A stretch of 64,000 nt of DNA from Streptomyces sp. WMMC940 (lineage in GTDB: Bacteria > Actinomycetota > Actinomycetes > Streptomycetales > Streptomycetaceae), in the NCBI RefSeq assembly GCF_027460265.1, contig NZ_JAPZBC010000001.1:4223501-4287500 (forward strand). Direction: 5' to 3'. Made by a program: the position numbers and the translations under genes. The notes under the pieces are model-generated. The model saw only the letters and a program-made list of their open reading frames with translations, did not search any database and was not told the DNA's origin. The first letter of the stretch is position 1; each line of letters starts with the position of its first letter. Below are positions 17,278 to 26,728 of the stretch, one piece after another.

Positions 17278-18101
17278 CGGGCACCGCCGCCGAGCCAGTC
17301 CAGCGCGTCGCCGGTGTCCCGCCCGTTGGCACCGACCAACTCCAGGAAGGCGTCCTGCAGGGACCGCGCCGAACCGCGGACCTCCGCGAGAGGGCCGTGC
17401 GCCCTGATCCGGCCGGCGGCCATCACCGCGACCCAGTCGCACAGCGATTCCACCAGCTCCATGACGTGGCTGGAGAAGACGACGGTCGCCCCGGACGCGG
17501 TGTACCGCTCCAGAACCCCGCGGATGGTCTGTGCGGACACCGGGTCGACGCCCTCGAACGGCTCGTCCAGGAAGAGCACCTGCGGGTTGTGCAGCAGTGC
17601 CGCCGCCAGGCCGATCTTCTTGCGCATACCGGTCGAGTAGTCGACGACCAGCTTGTGCCGGGCGCCCGCGAGATCCAGCACGTCCAGCAGCTGGGCGGCC
17701 CGCTTGTCCACCTCCTCGCCGGGGAGTCCCCGCAACCGGCCGGTGTAGGAGAGGAGTTCACCGCCCGACAGCCGCTCGAACAACCGCAGGCCCTCGGGCA
17801 GGACACCGATCCGGGACTTGACCTCGGCCGGATCCCTCCAGACGTCGTGGCCGGCGACCTCGATGCGTCCCTGGTCGGGGCGGAGGAGCCCGGTGACCAT
17901 CGACAGCGTCGTGGTCTTGCCGGCGCCGTTGGGTCCGACCAGGCCGATGAACTTTCCCGCGGGCAGCGTGAGATCCACGCCGGCGACCGCGATCTGTTCG
18001 CCGAACCGCTTCCAGAGACCCTCCACCCGGACGGCGGGAGGTGCCTCCCCGGGCGCGCCGCCCGCCGTGTCCACCGTCCGGTCCGATGCCTGGTCGGGCA
18101 T
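17274..18101 (-). CDS. ABC transporter ATP-binding protein
   Basis: 275 residues. Walker A GPNGAGKTTT (about 55-64), Q-loop region, a signature-like YSTGMRKKIGLA, Walker B VLFLDEPFEGVD and the switch His in SSHVMELVE. The DrrA/CcmA-like layout with a short C-terminal extension fits an exporter ATPase. It is cotranscribed with the permease whose start overlaps its stop. No drug-cluster genes lie beside it. Confidence 0.92.
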   Translation of the reverse strand: MPDQASDRTVDTAGGAPGEAPPAVRVEGLWKRFGEQIAVAGVDLTLPAGKFIGLVGPNGAGKTTTLSMVTGLLRPDQGRIEVAGHDVWRDPAEVKSRIGVLPEGLRLFERLSGGELLSYTGRLRGLPGEEVDKRAAQLLDVLDLAGARHKLVVDYSTGMRKKIGLAAALLHNPQVLFLDEPFEGVDPVSAQTIRGVLERYTASGATVVFSSHVMELVESLCDWVAVMAAGRIRAHGPLAEVRGSARSLQDAFLELVGANGRDTGDALDWLGGGAR

Positions 18102-18140
18102 GTTGCCGCCTTCCGTTGTCCCCGTAGTACGGGAACAACC

Positions 18141-18830
18141 CTACGATCGGCGGTCCCGCCCGTCGGCGGCCTCCCGCCCGCATGCGTAGGCCAGCGGGCT
18201 GATCAGCTCCTCGGCGTCCGGCAGCCAGCGGTTCGCGGGCGTCGGCTTGCGCACCCACTGCACGGCTCCCTGGCCGCCGACGCGCGTCGGCGGCGCCGCG
18301 ACGTACTGCCCGTCGCCGCGCGCCACCAGGTCGAGCGAGCCGGGCATCCAGCCGAGCCTGCGCACCAGCTCCGGGAGCTTCACGGCCGCGCCCGGCAGGA
18401 CGAGGAACAGCACGCGCCGGTTCGGGCCGCAGACCACCGGCCCGAGGGTCATGTCCATCCGCTCCATCCGGGCCAGGGCGAGGAAGCCGGCCGACTCCGG
18501 GACCTCCAGGGCGTCGAACGTCCTCCCCGTGGGCATCAGGATCGACGCCCTCGGCTGCCTGCCCCACAGCCGGCGCGCGGCGACGGCGCTGCCGGTCGCC
18601 TGGCCCGACCAGTCCGGCCGGGCGGCGTGCGCCCCCGGCGCATCGCACACGGGTGCGCCGCACGAGCACCGTTCGGCGCCCTCGACGGCCTCCAGCCAGG
18701 TGCCGGGGAACACGTCCCAGTGGCGCTCCTCCACGTAACGGACCGCGCTGTCCAGCAGTTGCGTGCCGCGCTGTACGGGGATCTGGGCCGCCTCGGTGAG
18801 GCCGATCGACCCGTCGATGGTGTCTTCCAC
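18141..18830 (-). CDS. Bifunctional DNA primase/polymerase family protein
   Basis: About 229 residues. Streptomyces chromosomes carry several proteins of this prim-pol-related family (Pfam PF09250). Visible blocks are LLDSAVRYVEERHWDVFPGT, a Cys cluster ERCSCGAPVCDAPG that may bind zinc, and a C-terminal VAAPPTRVGGQGAVQWV typical of the family. GGGGGGAG at 18842-18849 best fits GTG 18830; the frame stays open to 18851. Catalytic competence is not evident. It is divergent from the NsdA-like gene. Confidence 0.7.
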   Translation of the reverse strand: MEDTIDGSIGLTEAAQIPVQRGTQLLDSAVRYVEERHWDVFPGTWLEAVEGAERCSCGAPVCDAPGAHAARPDWSGQATGSAVAARRLWGRQPRASILMPTGRTFDALEVPESAGFLALARMERMDMTLGPVVCGPNRRVLFLVLPGAAVKLPELVRRLGWMPGSLDLVARGDGQYVAAPPTRVGGQGAVQWVRKPTPANRWLPDAEELISPLAYACGREAADGRDRRS

Positions 18831-19097
18831 GATAAACACAACTCCCCCCACCAGGCCGGGTTACGGGCGCGCGGCGCCGGACGGTGGTGCACCGAACCCG
18901 CATGTGGGGCGCACGGGTGCACGGACGGGGGCGCGCATGCGGGCCGGACCCGGCCGGCGGGTAGCCAGTTGCGGGTGAGCGGCATTCACCCGTAATCGTC
19001 CGAGCTCATTGGCATTCTCCGGATAACGCCGGGAAGTGATCGATGGCAGATCACCACGGAGATCACGACCGGCGCGGTCCGGCACAGGGGGTTAGTG

Positions 19098-20480
19098 ATG
19101 GCAGCGAGGCCACTCGTCGCCCGTCAGCCGAACGAACGGCTGCAGGCGCTGATCCAGGAAGCCGGATGCTCCAACGCCGGTCTGGCCCGCAGGGTCAACA
19201 TGGTCGGGGCGGAACGCGGCCTCGATCTGCGCTACGACAAGACGTCGGTGGCGCGCTGGCTGCGTGGGCAGCAGCCGCGCGGGCGGGCGCCCGGCATCAT
19301 CGCGGAGGCACTGGGCCGCAAGCTGGGCCGCACGGTCACGATCGACGAGATCGGAATGGCCAACGGCAAGAACCTGGCGTCCGGCGTGGGGCTGCAGTTC
19401 GCCCCCACCGTGGTCGGGGCGATCGAGCAGGTCTGCGAGCTGTGGCGCAGCGACGTGGGCCGGCGCGACTTCCTGACCGGTTCGACGGTGGCCGCCTCGG
19501 CGCTCGTCGAGCCCAGTCGGGACTGGCTGATCACCGGAGCCGACACCCAGGTGGCCCGGCAGGCCGGGGCGCGGGTGGGGCTGCCGGACGTCGAGGCCGT
19601 GCGGGCGATGACGAAGGCGCTCACCGGTCTCGACCACCGGTTCGGCGCCGGGCACGTCCGGCCGGTCGTCGTCCACTACCTCAACAGCGTGGTGTCCGGG
19701 CTGCTCTCCGGCTCGTACCGGGAGCCGGTGGGGCGGCAGCTCTTCGCCGCGGTGGCGCGGCTCACGGAGCTCGCGGGCTACATGGCCGTCGACACGGGCC
19801 AGCCGGGCCTCGCCCAGCGCTACTACATCCAGGCCCTGCGGCTGGCCCAGGCCGCGGGCGACCGCGCCTACGGCGGCTACGTCCTGGCCGCGTCGATGAG
19901 CCACCTCGCCGCGGAGCTCGGGAACCCGAGGGAGATCGCCCAGCTCGCGCGGGCCGCGCAGGAGGGCGCCCGGGGCCAGGTCACACCGCGCGCGGAGGCG
20001 ATGTTCCACGCGGCGGAGGCCCGGGGGCACGCGCTGCTCGGGGACGCGCGTACCTGCCAGGAGGCGGCCGGCAGGGCCATCGCCGCACTGGACCGGGCGA
20101 ACACCGAATCGGGGGACGATCCCGACTGGATCGCCCACTTCGACCACGCGTACCTCGCCGACGAGCTGGCCCACTGCCACCGCGACCTCGGCCAGGCCGA
20201 CCAGGCGGTCCGCCGGGCCACCGAGTCCCTGGACGGGCATCCCGAGTCGCGCGCGCGGCGCCGGGGGATCGGGCTGGTCCTGCTGGCCACGGCCCGGCTC
20301 CAGCAGCGTGAGGTCGAGGAGGCCTGCAGCACGGGCACACGGGCGATGGAGCTCCTCGGCACCCTTCGTTCCAGCCGTGGCACGGAGTACCTGGAGGACC
20401 TGCACCAGCGGCTGGAGCCGTACGCGGCGGAGCCGTCCGTACGCGAGTTCGGCGCGAGGCTGCAGCTGCAGGCGGCGTGA
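19098..20480 (+). CDS. NsdA-like TPR regulatory protein
   Basis: 460 residues. The N-terminal HTH-like part (residues 10-95) reads LIQEAGCSNAGLARRVN, then DLRYDKTSVARWLRGQQPRG. This resembles from memory the N-terminus of NsdA, a negative regulator of development and antibiotics in S. coelicolor. The rest is helical with TPR-like repeats (LAQRYYIQALRLAQAAGD, AYLADELAHCHRDLGQAD). AGGGGG precedes GTG 19095/ATG 19098; either start is possible. A regulatory role in differentiation is inferred. Confidence 0.72.
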   Translation: MAARPLVARQPNERLQALIQEAGCSNAGLARRVNMVGAERGLDLRYDKTSVARWLRGQQPRGRAPGIIAEALGRKLGRTVTIDEIGMANGKNLASGVGLQFAPTVVGAIEQVCELWRSDVGRRDFLTGSTVAASALVEPSRDWLITGADTQVARQAGARVGLPDVEAVRAMTKALTGLDHRFGAGHVRPVVVHYLNSVVSGLLSGSYREPVGRQLFAAVARLTELAGYMAVDTGQPGLAQRYYIQALRLAQAAGDRAYGGYVLAASMSHLAAELGNPREIAQLARAAQEGARGQVTPRAEAMFHAAEARGHALLGDARTCQEAAGRAIAALDRANTESGDDPDWIAHFDHAYLADELAHCHRDLGQADQAVRRATESLDGHPESRARRRGIGLVLLATARLQQREVEEACSTGTRAMELLGTLRSSRGTEYLEDLHQRLEPYAAEPSVREFGARLQLQAA

Positions 20481-20692
20481 GCGGGCCCGGGCGGTCCCGC
20501 GTCCGGCGGGGCCGCCGGGGCGTGAGCGGGCGGTTCCGGGTCGGGCGGATCCCCGTCCAGGTCAAGGATCTTGAGGCCATAACAGCGTCCCCGCGGGCGT
20601 TCTTGTTACGGGTACCACACGCGTGTGCGGACGCCCCGAGTCACCCGGTAGCGTGAGCCGACGATTCCGTAGGTTGACACGTAGGAGTCCCG

Positions 20693-22171
20693 GTGACGCA
20701 CAGCGGACAGGGTGACGAGTCGCGGCATCCCGCCTCGCGGCCCGCGCACGAGGGCGTCGTGCTGCCCGCGGACGGCAGCGAGCCCTTCATCCCCGGAGCC
20801 GGCGGGCCGCAGGTCGCCCCGTCCGGTGGCGCCCCGTGGGGTGCGCCCTGGGGTCCCGGGCAGGACGCGCAGCCGCTGCCGCAGGAGGAGCCGCCGGGCC
20901 CGCCGTACGCGCAGCCCGCGCACGCCGGGGCGCTGCCGCCGCAGATGCCTCAGCAGACGCAGACGCCGTACGGATACGGGCAGCAGGGCGCGCAGGCGCC
21001 CGCGCCCGACGCCGACGCGACGCAGTACATCGCTCCCGTCCCGGCGGGGGCCGGTGACGCGACGCAGTACATCCCGCCCGTCCCGCAGGGATCCGCGGGA
21101 GACGCCACCCAGTACATCGCTCCGGTCCCGCCGGGGCCCGGGGCCCTGCCGCCGGAGAACCCGGCGGAGTCGACGCGGTTCCTCGGGGCACGGCCGGCGG
21201 GCAGCGCCCCGGCCGCCCCGGCCGCCCCGGCCGCTCCGGCCGGGGAGGCGGAGGCCACGCAGTACCTGCCGCCCGTGGCGCACCAGGACGCCCCCGCGCC
21301 GCCGCCCGGCGCCCCGTACGGCATCCGCCCCGGAACGCCGGGGGACCGGCAGCCGCCGGCGGAGTTCGACAACCTGTTCCGCAGCGAGGCCGGCGGGGCC
21401 GGAGCCGCGGAGCAGACGCAGTACCTGCCGCCCGTGCAGGAGCCGGCGCACGGCGCCCAGCCCCCGTACGCCTCCCCGGGCGGCCGAGCGGCCCGCCGCG
21501 CCCCCGAGCCCGTTCCCTCCCGGGGGAGCACCTCGCGGAACTCCTCGCGGCTGCCGCTGATCGCCGCGGTCGTGGTCGGCTGTGCCGTGCTCGGGCTCGG
21601 CACGAGCGCGCTGATGTTCGGTGGCGGTGACGACGAACCGGACCCGGGCGCCGACACGAGTGTCGCCGCGGCGACTTCGCCGGCGGCCGACCCGTCCGGG
21701 GAGGCGGTGGAGGACCCGGCGAAGACGCAGGCCGTGGAACTCGACAAGCTCCTCGCGGACAGCAACGACAGCCGGGCCGCGGTGATCCGCTCCGTCGAGT
21801 CGATCAAGACCTGCCAGAACCTGGACCAGGCGGCCTCGGACCTGCGTGGCGCGGCGGAGCAGCGCCGCGGGCTGGTGACCCGTCTGCAGGGCGTCTCCGT
21901 GGACCGGCTCCCGGACAACCAGGCGCTCACCGCGTCCCTGAAGAAGGCGTGGGAGGCGTCGGCCTCGGCGGACGACCACTACGCCGCGTGGGCGGGCCAG
22001 GTCAAGGGCAAGAAGGGCTGCAAGGGCGGCAAGGCACGCAACACGGGCCAGACCGCCCAGGGCAACGTCCAGAGCGGTGTGGCGACGAAGGCGAAGCGCG
22101 AGGCGGCGACTCTCTGGAACCGGATCGCGACGAAGTACGACCTGACGGAGCGCCGCGCGGAACAGCTCTGA
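20693..22171 (+). CDS. Membrane protein with repeated TQY phospho-acceptor-like motifs
   Basis: 492 residues from GTG 20693. The long Pro/Ala-rich cytoplasmic part carries repeats of (D/E)ATQY(I/L)xPV with Thr at 110, 124, 139, 189 and 242 and a degenerate ESTRFL at 160-164. One membrane helix lies at about 287-309. The outer domain of about 180 residues is helical and has Cys in SIKTCQNL and KKGCKGG. TQ-aromatic repeats look like substrates of Ser/Thr kinases read by FHA domains, which is an inference. No kinase gene is adjacent. Confidence 0.7.
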   Translation: MTHSGQGDESRHPASRPAHEGVVLPADGSEPFIPGAGGPQVAPSGGAPWGAPWGPGQDAQPLPQEEPPGPPYAQPAHAGALPPQMPQQTQTPYGYGQQGAQAPAPDADATQYIAPVPAGAGDATQYIPPVPQGSAGDATQYIAPVPPGPGALPPENPAESTRFLGARPAGSAPAAPAAPAAPAGEAEATQYLPPVAHQDAPAPPPGAPYGIRPGTPGDRQPPAEFDNLFRSEAGGAGAAEQTQYLPPVQEPAHGAQPPYASPGGRAARRAPEPVPSRGSTSRNSSRLPLIAAVVVGCAVLGLGTSALMFGGGDDEPDPGADTSVAAATSPAADPSGEAVEDPAKTQAVELDKLLADSNDSRAAVIRSVESIKTCQNLDQAASDLRGAAEQRRGLVTRLQGVSVDRLPDNQALTASLKKAWEASASADDHYAAWAGQVKGKKGCKGGKARNTGQTAQGNVQSGVATKAKREAATLWNRIATKYDLTERRAEQL

Positions 22172-22188
22172 GCCGCGGCGGCCGTCAG

Positions 22189-22222
22189 GCGGGGTCGGCC
22201 CGTCGCGACGGGCCGACCCCGC
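22189..22222. terminator. Bidirectional terminator, 34-base perfect palindrome
   Basis: GCGGGGTCGGCCCGTC (22189-22204) is followed immediately by GC and its exact complement. It lies 17 bases past the TQY-protein stop and between convergent genes, so it can serve both. Confidence 0.75.
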
Positions 22223-22393
22223 CCGGAACCGGGCCGAGGACCGTCCCGCGATCCCGGCGGGGACACGGCGGCCACGGTGCCCCGCCGGGTTGTCGAATCG
22301 CCCGAACGCATCCGGTACGAGGACGACTCTCCGCCTTGCGGCGCACCGCATCCGACGCCGGGCGCCGGTCCCCCGAGGACTGCCGGACAGCCC

Positions 22394-23245
22394 TCAGGCG
22401 AACACCACCGTGCGGTGGCCGTTCAGGAGGATCCGGTGTTCCGCGTGCCACTTCACCGCGCGGGCAAGGGCCTGGCACTCCACGTCGCGGCCGACCGCGA
22501 CCAGTTGTTCCGGCGTCACCTCGTGGCCGACGCGCTCCACCTCCTGCTCGATGATCGGGCCCTCGTCCAGGTCGGCCGTCACATAGTGCGCCGTCGCGCC
22601 GATCAGCTTCACACCGCGGGCGTGCGCCTGGTGGTACGGCTTCGCGCCCTTGAAGCTCGGCAGGAAGGAGTGGTGGATGTTGATGATCCGGCCGCTCAGC
22701 TGCTTGCAGAGGTCGTCGGAGAGGACCTGCATGTAGCGCGCGAGCACGACCAGTTCGACGTTCTCCTCGCGCACCAGCTCCAGCAGTTCCGCCTCGGCCT
22801 GCGGCTTGGTGTCCTTGGTGACCGGGATGTGCCGGAACGGAATGCCGTAGGAGGCGGCGAGTTCCGCGAAGTCGGTGTGGTTGGAGACCACGGCGGCGAT
22901 GTCGACCGGCAGGGCACCGATCCTCGACCGGAACAGCAGGTCGTTCAGGCAGTGGCCGAACCTGCTGACCAGCAGCACGATCCGCATGCGCTCGTCGGCG
23001 CGGTGGATCTGCCAGTCCATGGAGAACGAGTCGCCCACCGCGGCGAAGCCGGCGCGCAGCTTTTCCACGGTCACCGGGTCCTCGGCCGAGAAGTGCACCC
23101 GCATGAAGAACAGGCCGGTGTCCCGGTCTCCGAACTGCCGGCTGTCCTCGATGTTGCAGCCGGTGATGAAGAGGTAGCTGGACACGGCGTGCACGATGCC
23201 CTGTTTGTCCGGGCAGGAGAGCGTGAGGACGTACTGGTCGGTCAT
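22394..23245 (-). CDS. purU: Formyltetrahydrofolate deformylase
   Basis: 283 residues. An N-terminal ACT domain (1-85, VLTLSCPDKQGIVHAVSSYL) precedes a formyltransferase-fold hydrolase domain. The catalytic Asn-His-Asp are visible in IINIHHSFLPSFKG and VTADLDEGPIIEQ. It releases formate from 10-formyl-THF to balance one-carbon pools. Monocistronic; from memory the same gene neighbours an SCO4402-like gene in S. coelicolor. Confidence 0.95.
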   Translation of the reverse strand: MTDQYVLTLSCPDKQGIVHAVSSYLFITGCNIEDSRQFGDRDTGLFFMRVHFSAEDPVTVEKLRAGFAAVGDSFSMDWQIHRADERMRIVLLVSRFGHCLNDLLFRSRIGALPVDIAAVVSNHTDFAELAASYGIPFRHIPVTKDTKPQAEAELLELVREENVELVVLARYMQVLSDDLCKQLSGRIINIHHSFLPSFKGAKPYHQAHARGVKLIGATAHYVTADLDEGPIIEQEVERVGHEVTPEQLVAVGRDVECQALARAVKWHAEHRILLNGHRTVVFA

Positions 23246-23400
23246 CCTCGTAGGGTGTCACACCCACGGATCGGCGACGGAAGGGCGTCCGTCAGGCGGA
23301 CCGCGGTGATCGTGATCCCGGCGTCCGTCGGGCGGACCGCGGTGGTCCCCGCGATGAACCCCGGCGTCCGTCGCCCGGAAGCCGCGCCGTTCCACGACCG

Positions 23401-23883
23401 TCAGGCCGAACGCGTCATGATCCGCAGCACTTCCAGGGTGCGCGGCGGGGCGTCCGGGTCCTCCCCGTCGTTCGTCGCCAGCAGTACGTGGGCCTCCCGC
23501 GCGGCCCGGACGGCCTCCGGCCAGGCGTGGTGCTCCAGGTACGCCGAGACCGGCGCGTCCGCGCCGACCTGGTGCATGATCCGCAGCACCCGCAGCACGG
23601 CCACGTCGACGAGCGCGGCCTCACCGGAGTCCCGGAAGATCGTCCCCACGTACTTCTCGGCGGACCAGTTGTCCAGCCAGGTGTCCTCGACCAGCCGGTA
23701 GACGGCGTCGGTGACGTCGCCGTACCCCTCATGGCCCGCCAGCCAGGTCTCCTGGTGGAAGGCGGGGTCGGAGAACATGTGCAGCGCCGAGCGCACATGG
23801 GCACGCCAGCGCCACCAGGGCATGTCGTTGAGCGGCATGTCGCCCATGGTGGAGGAGCGACGGCCGCGGCGGGAAGAGTTCAT
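23401..23883 (-). CDS. SCO4402-family conserved protein
   Basis: 160 residues, soluble, with no signal peptide. The body matches from memory the Streptomyces-specific SCO4402 family: MPWWRWRAHVRSALHMFSD, WLAGHEGYGDVTDAVYRLVE, EALVDVAVLRVLRIMHQVG. It is acidic-helical with many Trp residues. Starts at Met1 (23883), Met13 and Met16 are all possible; AGGTG precedes the first. Biochemical function is unknown. It lies upstream of purU on the same strand, 155 bp away. Confidence 0.75.
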   Translation of the reverse strand: MNSSRRGRRSSTMGDMPLNDMPWWRWRAHVRSALHMFSDPAFHQETWLAGHEGYGDVTDAVYRLVEDTWLDNWSAEKYVGTIFRDSGEAALVDVAVLRVLRIMHQVGADAPVSAYLEHHAWPEAVRAAREAHVLLATNDGEDPDAPPRTLEVLRIMTRSA

Positions 23884-24070
23884 TGACGTTCACCTCGTGA
23901 GCTCGGTCCTTGCGAGCTCCGCGACACGGTCAGCACCGAAGCTAGCGCGGCCTCGATCGTACGTTCTCCGTCATCCGGCGATCCCGTCCCCCTGCAATTC
24001 ACCTCTCCGTCACCCTGCGTTGAACCGTCACCACTCCGGTGTTACCCATGGGGCGGAATTGTGCAGGGAC

Positions 24071-25348
24071 ATGACCGGTAGGCGACGCTCCTCCTTCTCC
24101 CACCCCCTCAGGACCGCGACGGCCCTCGCCGCGTGCACGGCGGCCGTCGGCGCGTCACTCGCCGGGTGCGGGGTGCTCCCCGGCGGATCGGCGGGAGCCA
24201 GGGAGCCGATCACCGTGATGACCTTCGCCCCCGAGGAGACCCGGGCCACGAACATGCCCGGAATGCCCGCCATGGCCCAGGCGTACGCCAAGTACGTCAA
24301 CGAGAAGGGCGGCATCGACGGTCACGAGCTGCGGGTGCTGACCTGCAACGAGCACAACACGACGGCGGGTGCGGCGGCCTGTGCCCGGCGCGCGGCGGCC
24401 GAGGGCGCGGTCGCCGTGGTCGGCTCGTACAGCCAGAACGGCCGGGCCTTCATGGCGCCGCTGGAAGCCGCGGGCATTCCGTACATCGGCGGCTACGGGG
24501 TGTCCGAGGAGGAGTTCACCAGCTACCTCTCCTACCCGGTGAACGGAGGCCAGCCGGCGCTCCTCGCCGGCAACGGCCGGCAGTTGGCGGACAGCTGCCG
24601 CCAGGTGTCGCTGGTGCGGCCCGACACGATCGCCGGCGACAACCTGCCGGTGCTGCTGAACACCGGGCTGTCCGAGGGCGACGGGCGGCCGTCCATCGAC
24701 GTCAAGGCCGCGGAGGACGCCACCGAGTACCTGGCGGAGGCCGCGCGGGCCCGGGACGAGGCCGGCGGCCGGAGCGGCTGCGTCACGGCCGTCCTCGGCG
24801 AGCGCACCGCGAACTTCTTCGACTCCTTCCGCCGGCTGCCGGAGGACGACAGGGGTGTGCGGATCTCCTCCGTCCTCAGTTCCGTCGACCAGCCGCTGAT
24901 CGACCGTACGGGCGGGGCCGGCGGGCCGTTCGAGGGCGCGTACATGACCGGCTGGTACCCCGACGCGGGGGACGCCCGCTGGGGCGTGATGCGGCAGGTG
25001 ATCAAGGACCACGCGTTCGGCGACGACCGGATCGACCCGGCCGACGCGGGGGTCCAGACCACCTGGATCGCGTACACCGTGCTGAAGAAGGTGATCGAGG
25101 CGCTCGATCGCGACAGCGTCACCCCGAGTGCTTTGTCCCACGCCCTCGACACCGGTGTCAGCGTCGACACCGGCGGTCTCACGCCCGCGCTGCGCTGGCG
25201 CTTCGAGGACATGCTGGGCGTGCCGGGCTTCCCCCGGATCGTGAACCCGAACGTGACCTTCCAGGTCGTCCGGGACGGCCGTCTGGTCGCCCAGCGGCCG
25301 GGCTTCGTCAACGTGGCCCGGACGATGTCGCAGGTGCCCTTGGTCTGA
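24071..25348 (+). CDS. Branched-chain-amino-acid-type solute-binding lipoprotein
   Basis: 425 residues. An N-terminal signal ends in the lipobox LAGC (about residue 31-34), so the mature protein is lipid-anchored outside. The body is a type-I periplasmic-binding fold like LivJ/urea-binding proteins: ITVMTFAPEE, AQAYAKYVNEKGGIDGHELRV, VVGSYSQNGRAFMAPLEAAGIPYIG. No ABC permease or ATPase genes are nearby, so it is an orphan binding protein or a sensor part. The frame is open from 23711, but ATG 24071 with GGGA gives the signal peptide. Confidence 0.85.
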   Translation: MTGRRRSSFSHPLRTATALAACTAAVGASLAGCGVLPGGSAGAREPITVMTFAPEETRATNMPGMPAMAQAYAKYVNEKGGIDGHELRVLTCNEHNTTAGAAACARRAAAEGAVAVVGSYSQNGRAFMAPLEAAGIPYIGGYGVSEEEFTSYLSYPVNGGQPALLAGNGRQLADSCRQVSLVRPDTIAGDNLPVLLNTGLSEGDGRPSIDVKAAEDATEYLAEAARARDEAGGRSGCVTAVLGERTANFFDSFRRLPEDDRGVRISSVLSSVDQPLIDRTGGAGGPFEGAYMTGWYPDAGDARWGVMRQVIKDHAFGDDRIDPADAGVQTTWIAYTVLKKVIEALDRDSVTPSALSHALDTGVSVDTGGLTPALRWRFEDMLGVPGFPRIVNPNVTFQVVRDGRLVAQRPGFVNVARTMSQVPLV

Positions 25349-25571
25349 CCGGCCTGTTCCGGCGGCCCCGGCGACGACCGGTCCGGGCGGGGCGGGGGCC
25401 TCGGGGCGCCCGGGACCGGACGGTGCCCGGGGCTTCGGCGAGGACGGACCGGGCGGTGGCCCGCGTCGGGCAGGCACCTGGCGGGCATGACGGGGCCCCG
25501 GTCCCGCGGGGGTGCGGGGCGCCTTCCGCGGTCTCCGGGGCCCGTGCGGCCGGACGTGCGAGGCCGGAGGT

Positions 25572-26093
25572 TCAGGGGGTGTCGGGCTCCGAGGTCACGT
25601 AGTAGGCGGCGAACGCCTCGAGGATCTGCTCCTCGCTGATCCGGTCGTCCCCGTCGGAGTCCAGCGCGGCGGCCACCGCCGTGCAGCGGTCGGGCTCGAC
25701 GCCGAGGGCGCGGAGCACCCGCTCGGCGCCGCCCCGGGTGACCCCGGAACCGTCCTCGTCGGCGATGGCGACGACGGCGTGCAGGAAGGGCCGGGCGATC
25801 TCCGCGAAGCGGCGGGGGTTGTCACGCAGGCGCTTCACGGCGCCCGTGACGAACTCCTGACGGGAGACCCGCTGGTCGCCGTCGACGTCGGCGATGCCCG
25901 CCATGCCCTGCCAGAACGCCTCCGCGCCCGAGTACAGGGCCTGCCCCTTGTCGGAGCGTGCGGTCGTGCCGAACTCGGAGAGGAGCACCGCGGCCGCCTT
26001 GCTGAAGTCCGCGCGATCGATGTAGCCGTTGCCGTCCTGGTCGAACTCGGCGAACCGGTGGGCGATCTTGCGCTCGTATTCTGCGCTGTCCAT
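25572..26093 (-). CDS. EF-hand calcium-binding protein (calerythrin-like)
   Basis: 173 residues with four EF-hand loops: DQDGNGYIDRADF (18-30), DVDGDQRVSRQEF (about 69-81), a weaker DEDGSGVTRGGAE (about 110-122) and DSDGDDRISEEQI (about 144-156). Loop 3 lacks the Glu at position 12, so two to four ions may bind. Actinobacterial relatives act as intracellular calcium buffers or sensors. It lies beside a STAS protein and a sigma factor, an arrangement that may be regulatory. Confidence 0.88.
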   Translation of the reverse strand: MDSAEYERKIAHRFAEFDQDGNGYIDRADFSKAAAVLLSEFGTTARSDKGQALYSGAEAFWQGMAGIADVDGDQRVSRQEFVTGAVKRLRDNPRRFAEIARPFLHAVVAIADEDGSGVTRGGAERVLRALGVEPDRCTAVAAALDSDGDDRISEEQILEAFAAYYVTSEPDTP

Positions 26094-26132
26094 GCGGGGA
26101 GCGTACGACGTCAGAGCGGTCCGTGCGTCCCG

Positions 26133-26537
26133 TTACGCGGACAGGGGCCGCGTCTCGCCGTCGGTGGCGGCGTCCACGTCCTCGTACACCTCGAACAGCC
26201 GGCGCACCCCCAGGGCGGCGAGCACCCGGTTCACATGCGAGCCCTCGACGGCTCCGCGGGCGGGCAGGATCAGCCTCAGCCGCCCGCGGCAGGAGCGCAG
26301 CAGCCGGCGCGAGGCGATCAGCACGCCCACACCGCTGGAGTCGCAGAACAGCACTCCGGAGAGGTCCAGCACGACATCGCGGCGCCCCACGGCCACGGCG
26401 TCGTGCACATGGCGCCGGACCTCGGGGGAACTGACCAGATCCAGTTCGCCCTGAATGTGCAGTATCGTCCAGGGGGTCTGCTCGGTTCGCTCCACCCTGA
26501 GCATCTCGCGCGGCTCTCTCGTCACACCGGTCCCCAT
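26133..26537 (-). CDS. STAS-domain anti-sigma factor antagonist
   Basis: 134 residues with a single STAS domain. The phosphorylation loop LSGVLFCDSSGVGVL contains the Ser pair typical of SpoIIAA/RsbV/BldG-type antagonists. Non-phosphorylated antagonist binds an RsbW-type kinase and frees a sigma factor. No such kinase is adjacent; an HATPase protein lies at 34342. It is divergent from the sigma factor gene below, with 191 bp between starts. Confidence 0.87.
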   Translation of the reverse strand: MGTGVTREPREMLRVERTEQTPWTILHIQGELDLVSSPEVRRHVHDAVAVGRRDVVLDLSGVLFCDSSGVGVLIASRRLLRSCRGRLRLILPARGAVEGSHVNRVLAALGVRRLFEVYEDVDAATDGETRPLSA

Positions 26538-26728
26538 CCGGACGTAGTCGTTCCCTTCCGGCGCTGCTGCCCCGCCCCACCGTGGCGAAACCCTCTACCA
26601 CGCGCAGTCTTCGCCGGGGCGGACTTGCCATAAAGGGGCGTGCGTTTCAGCCGCGTCGCATTACATTCGAGTGGACGACAGGACGAGCAGAAGGCGACGA
26701 GGACGGGCAGAGGCTTGGGGGCCGCCGG

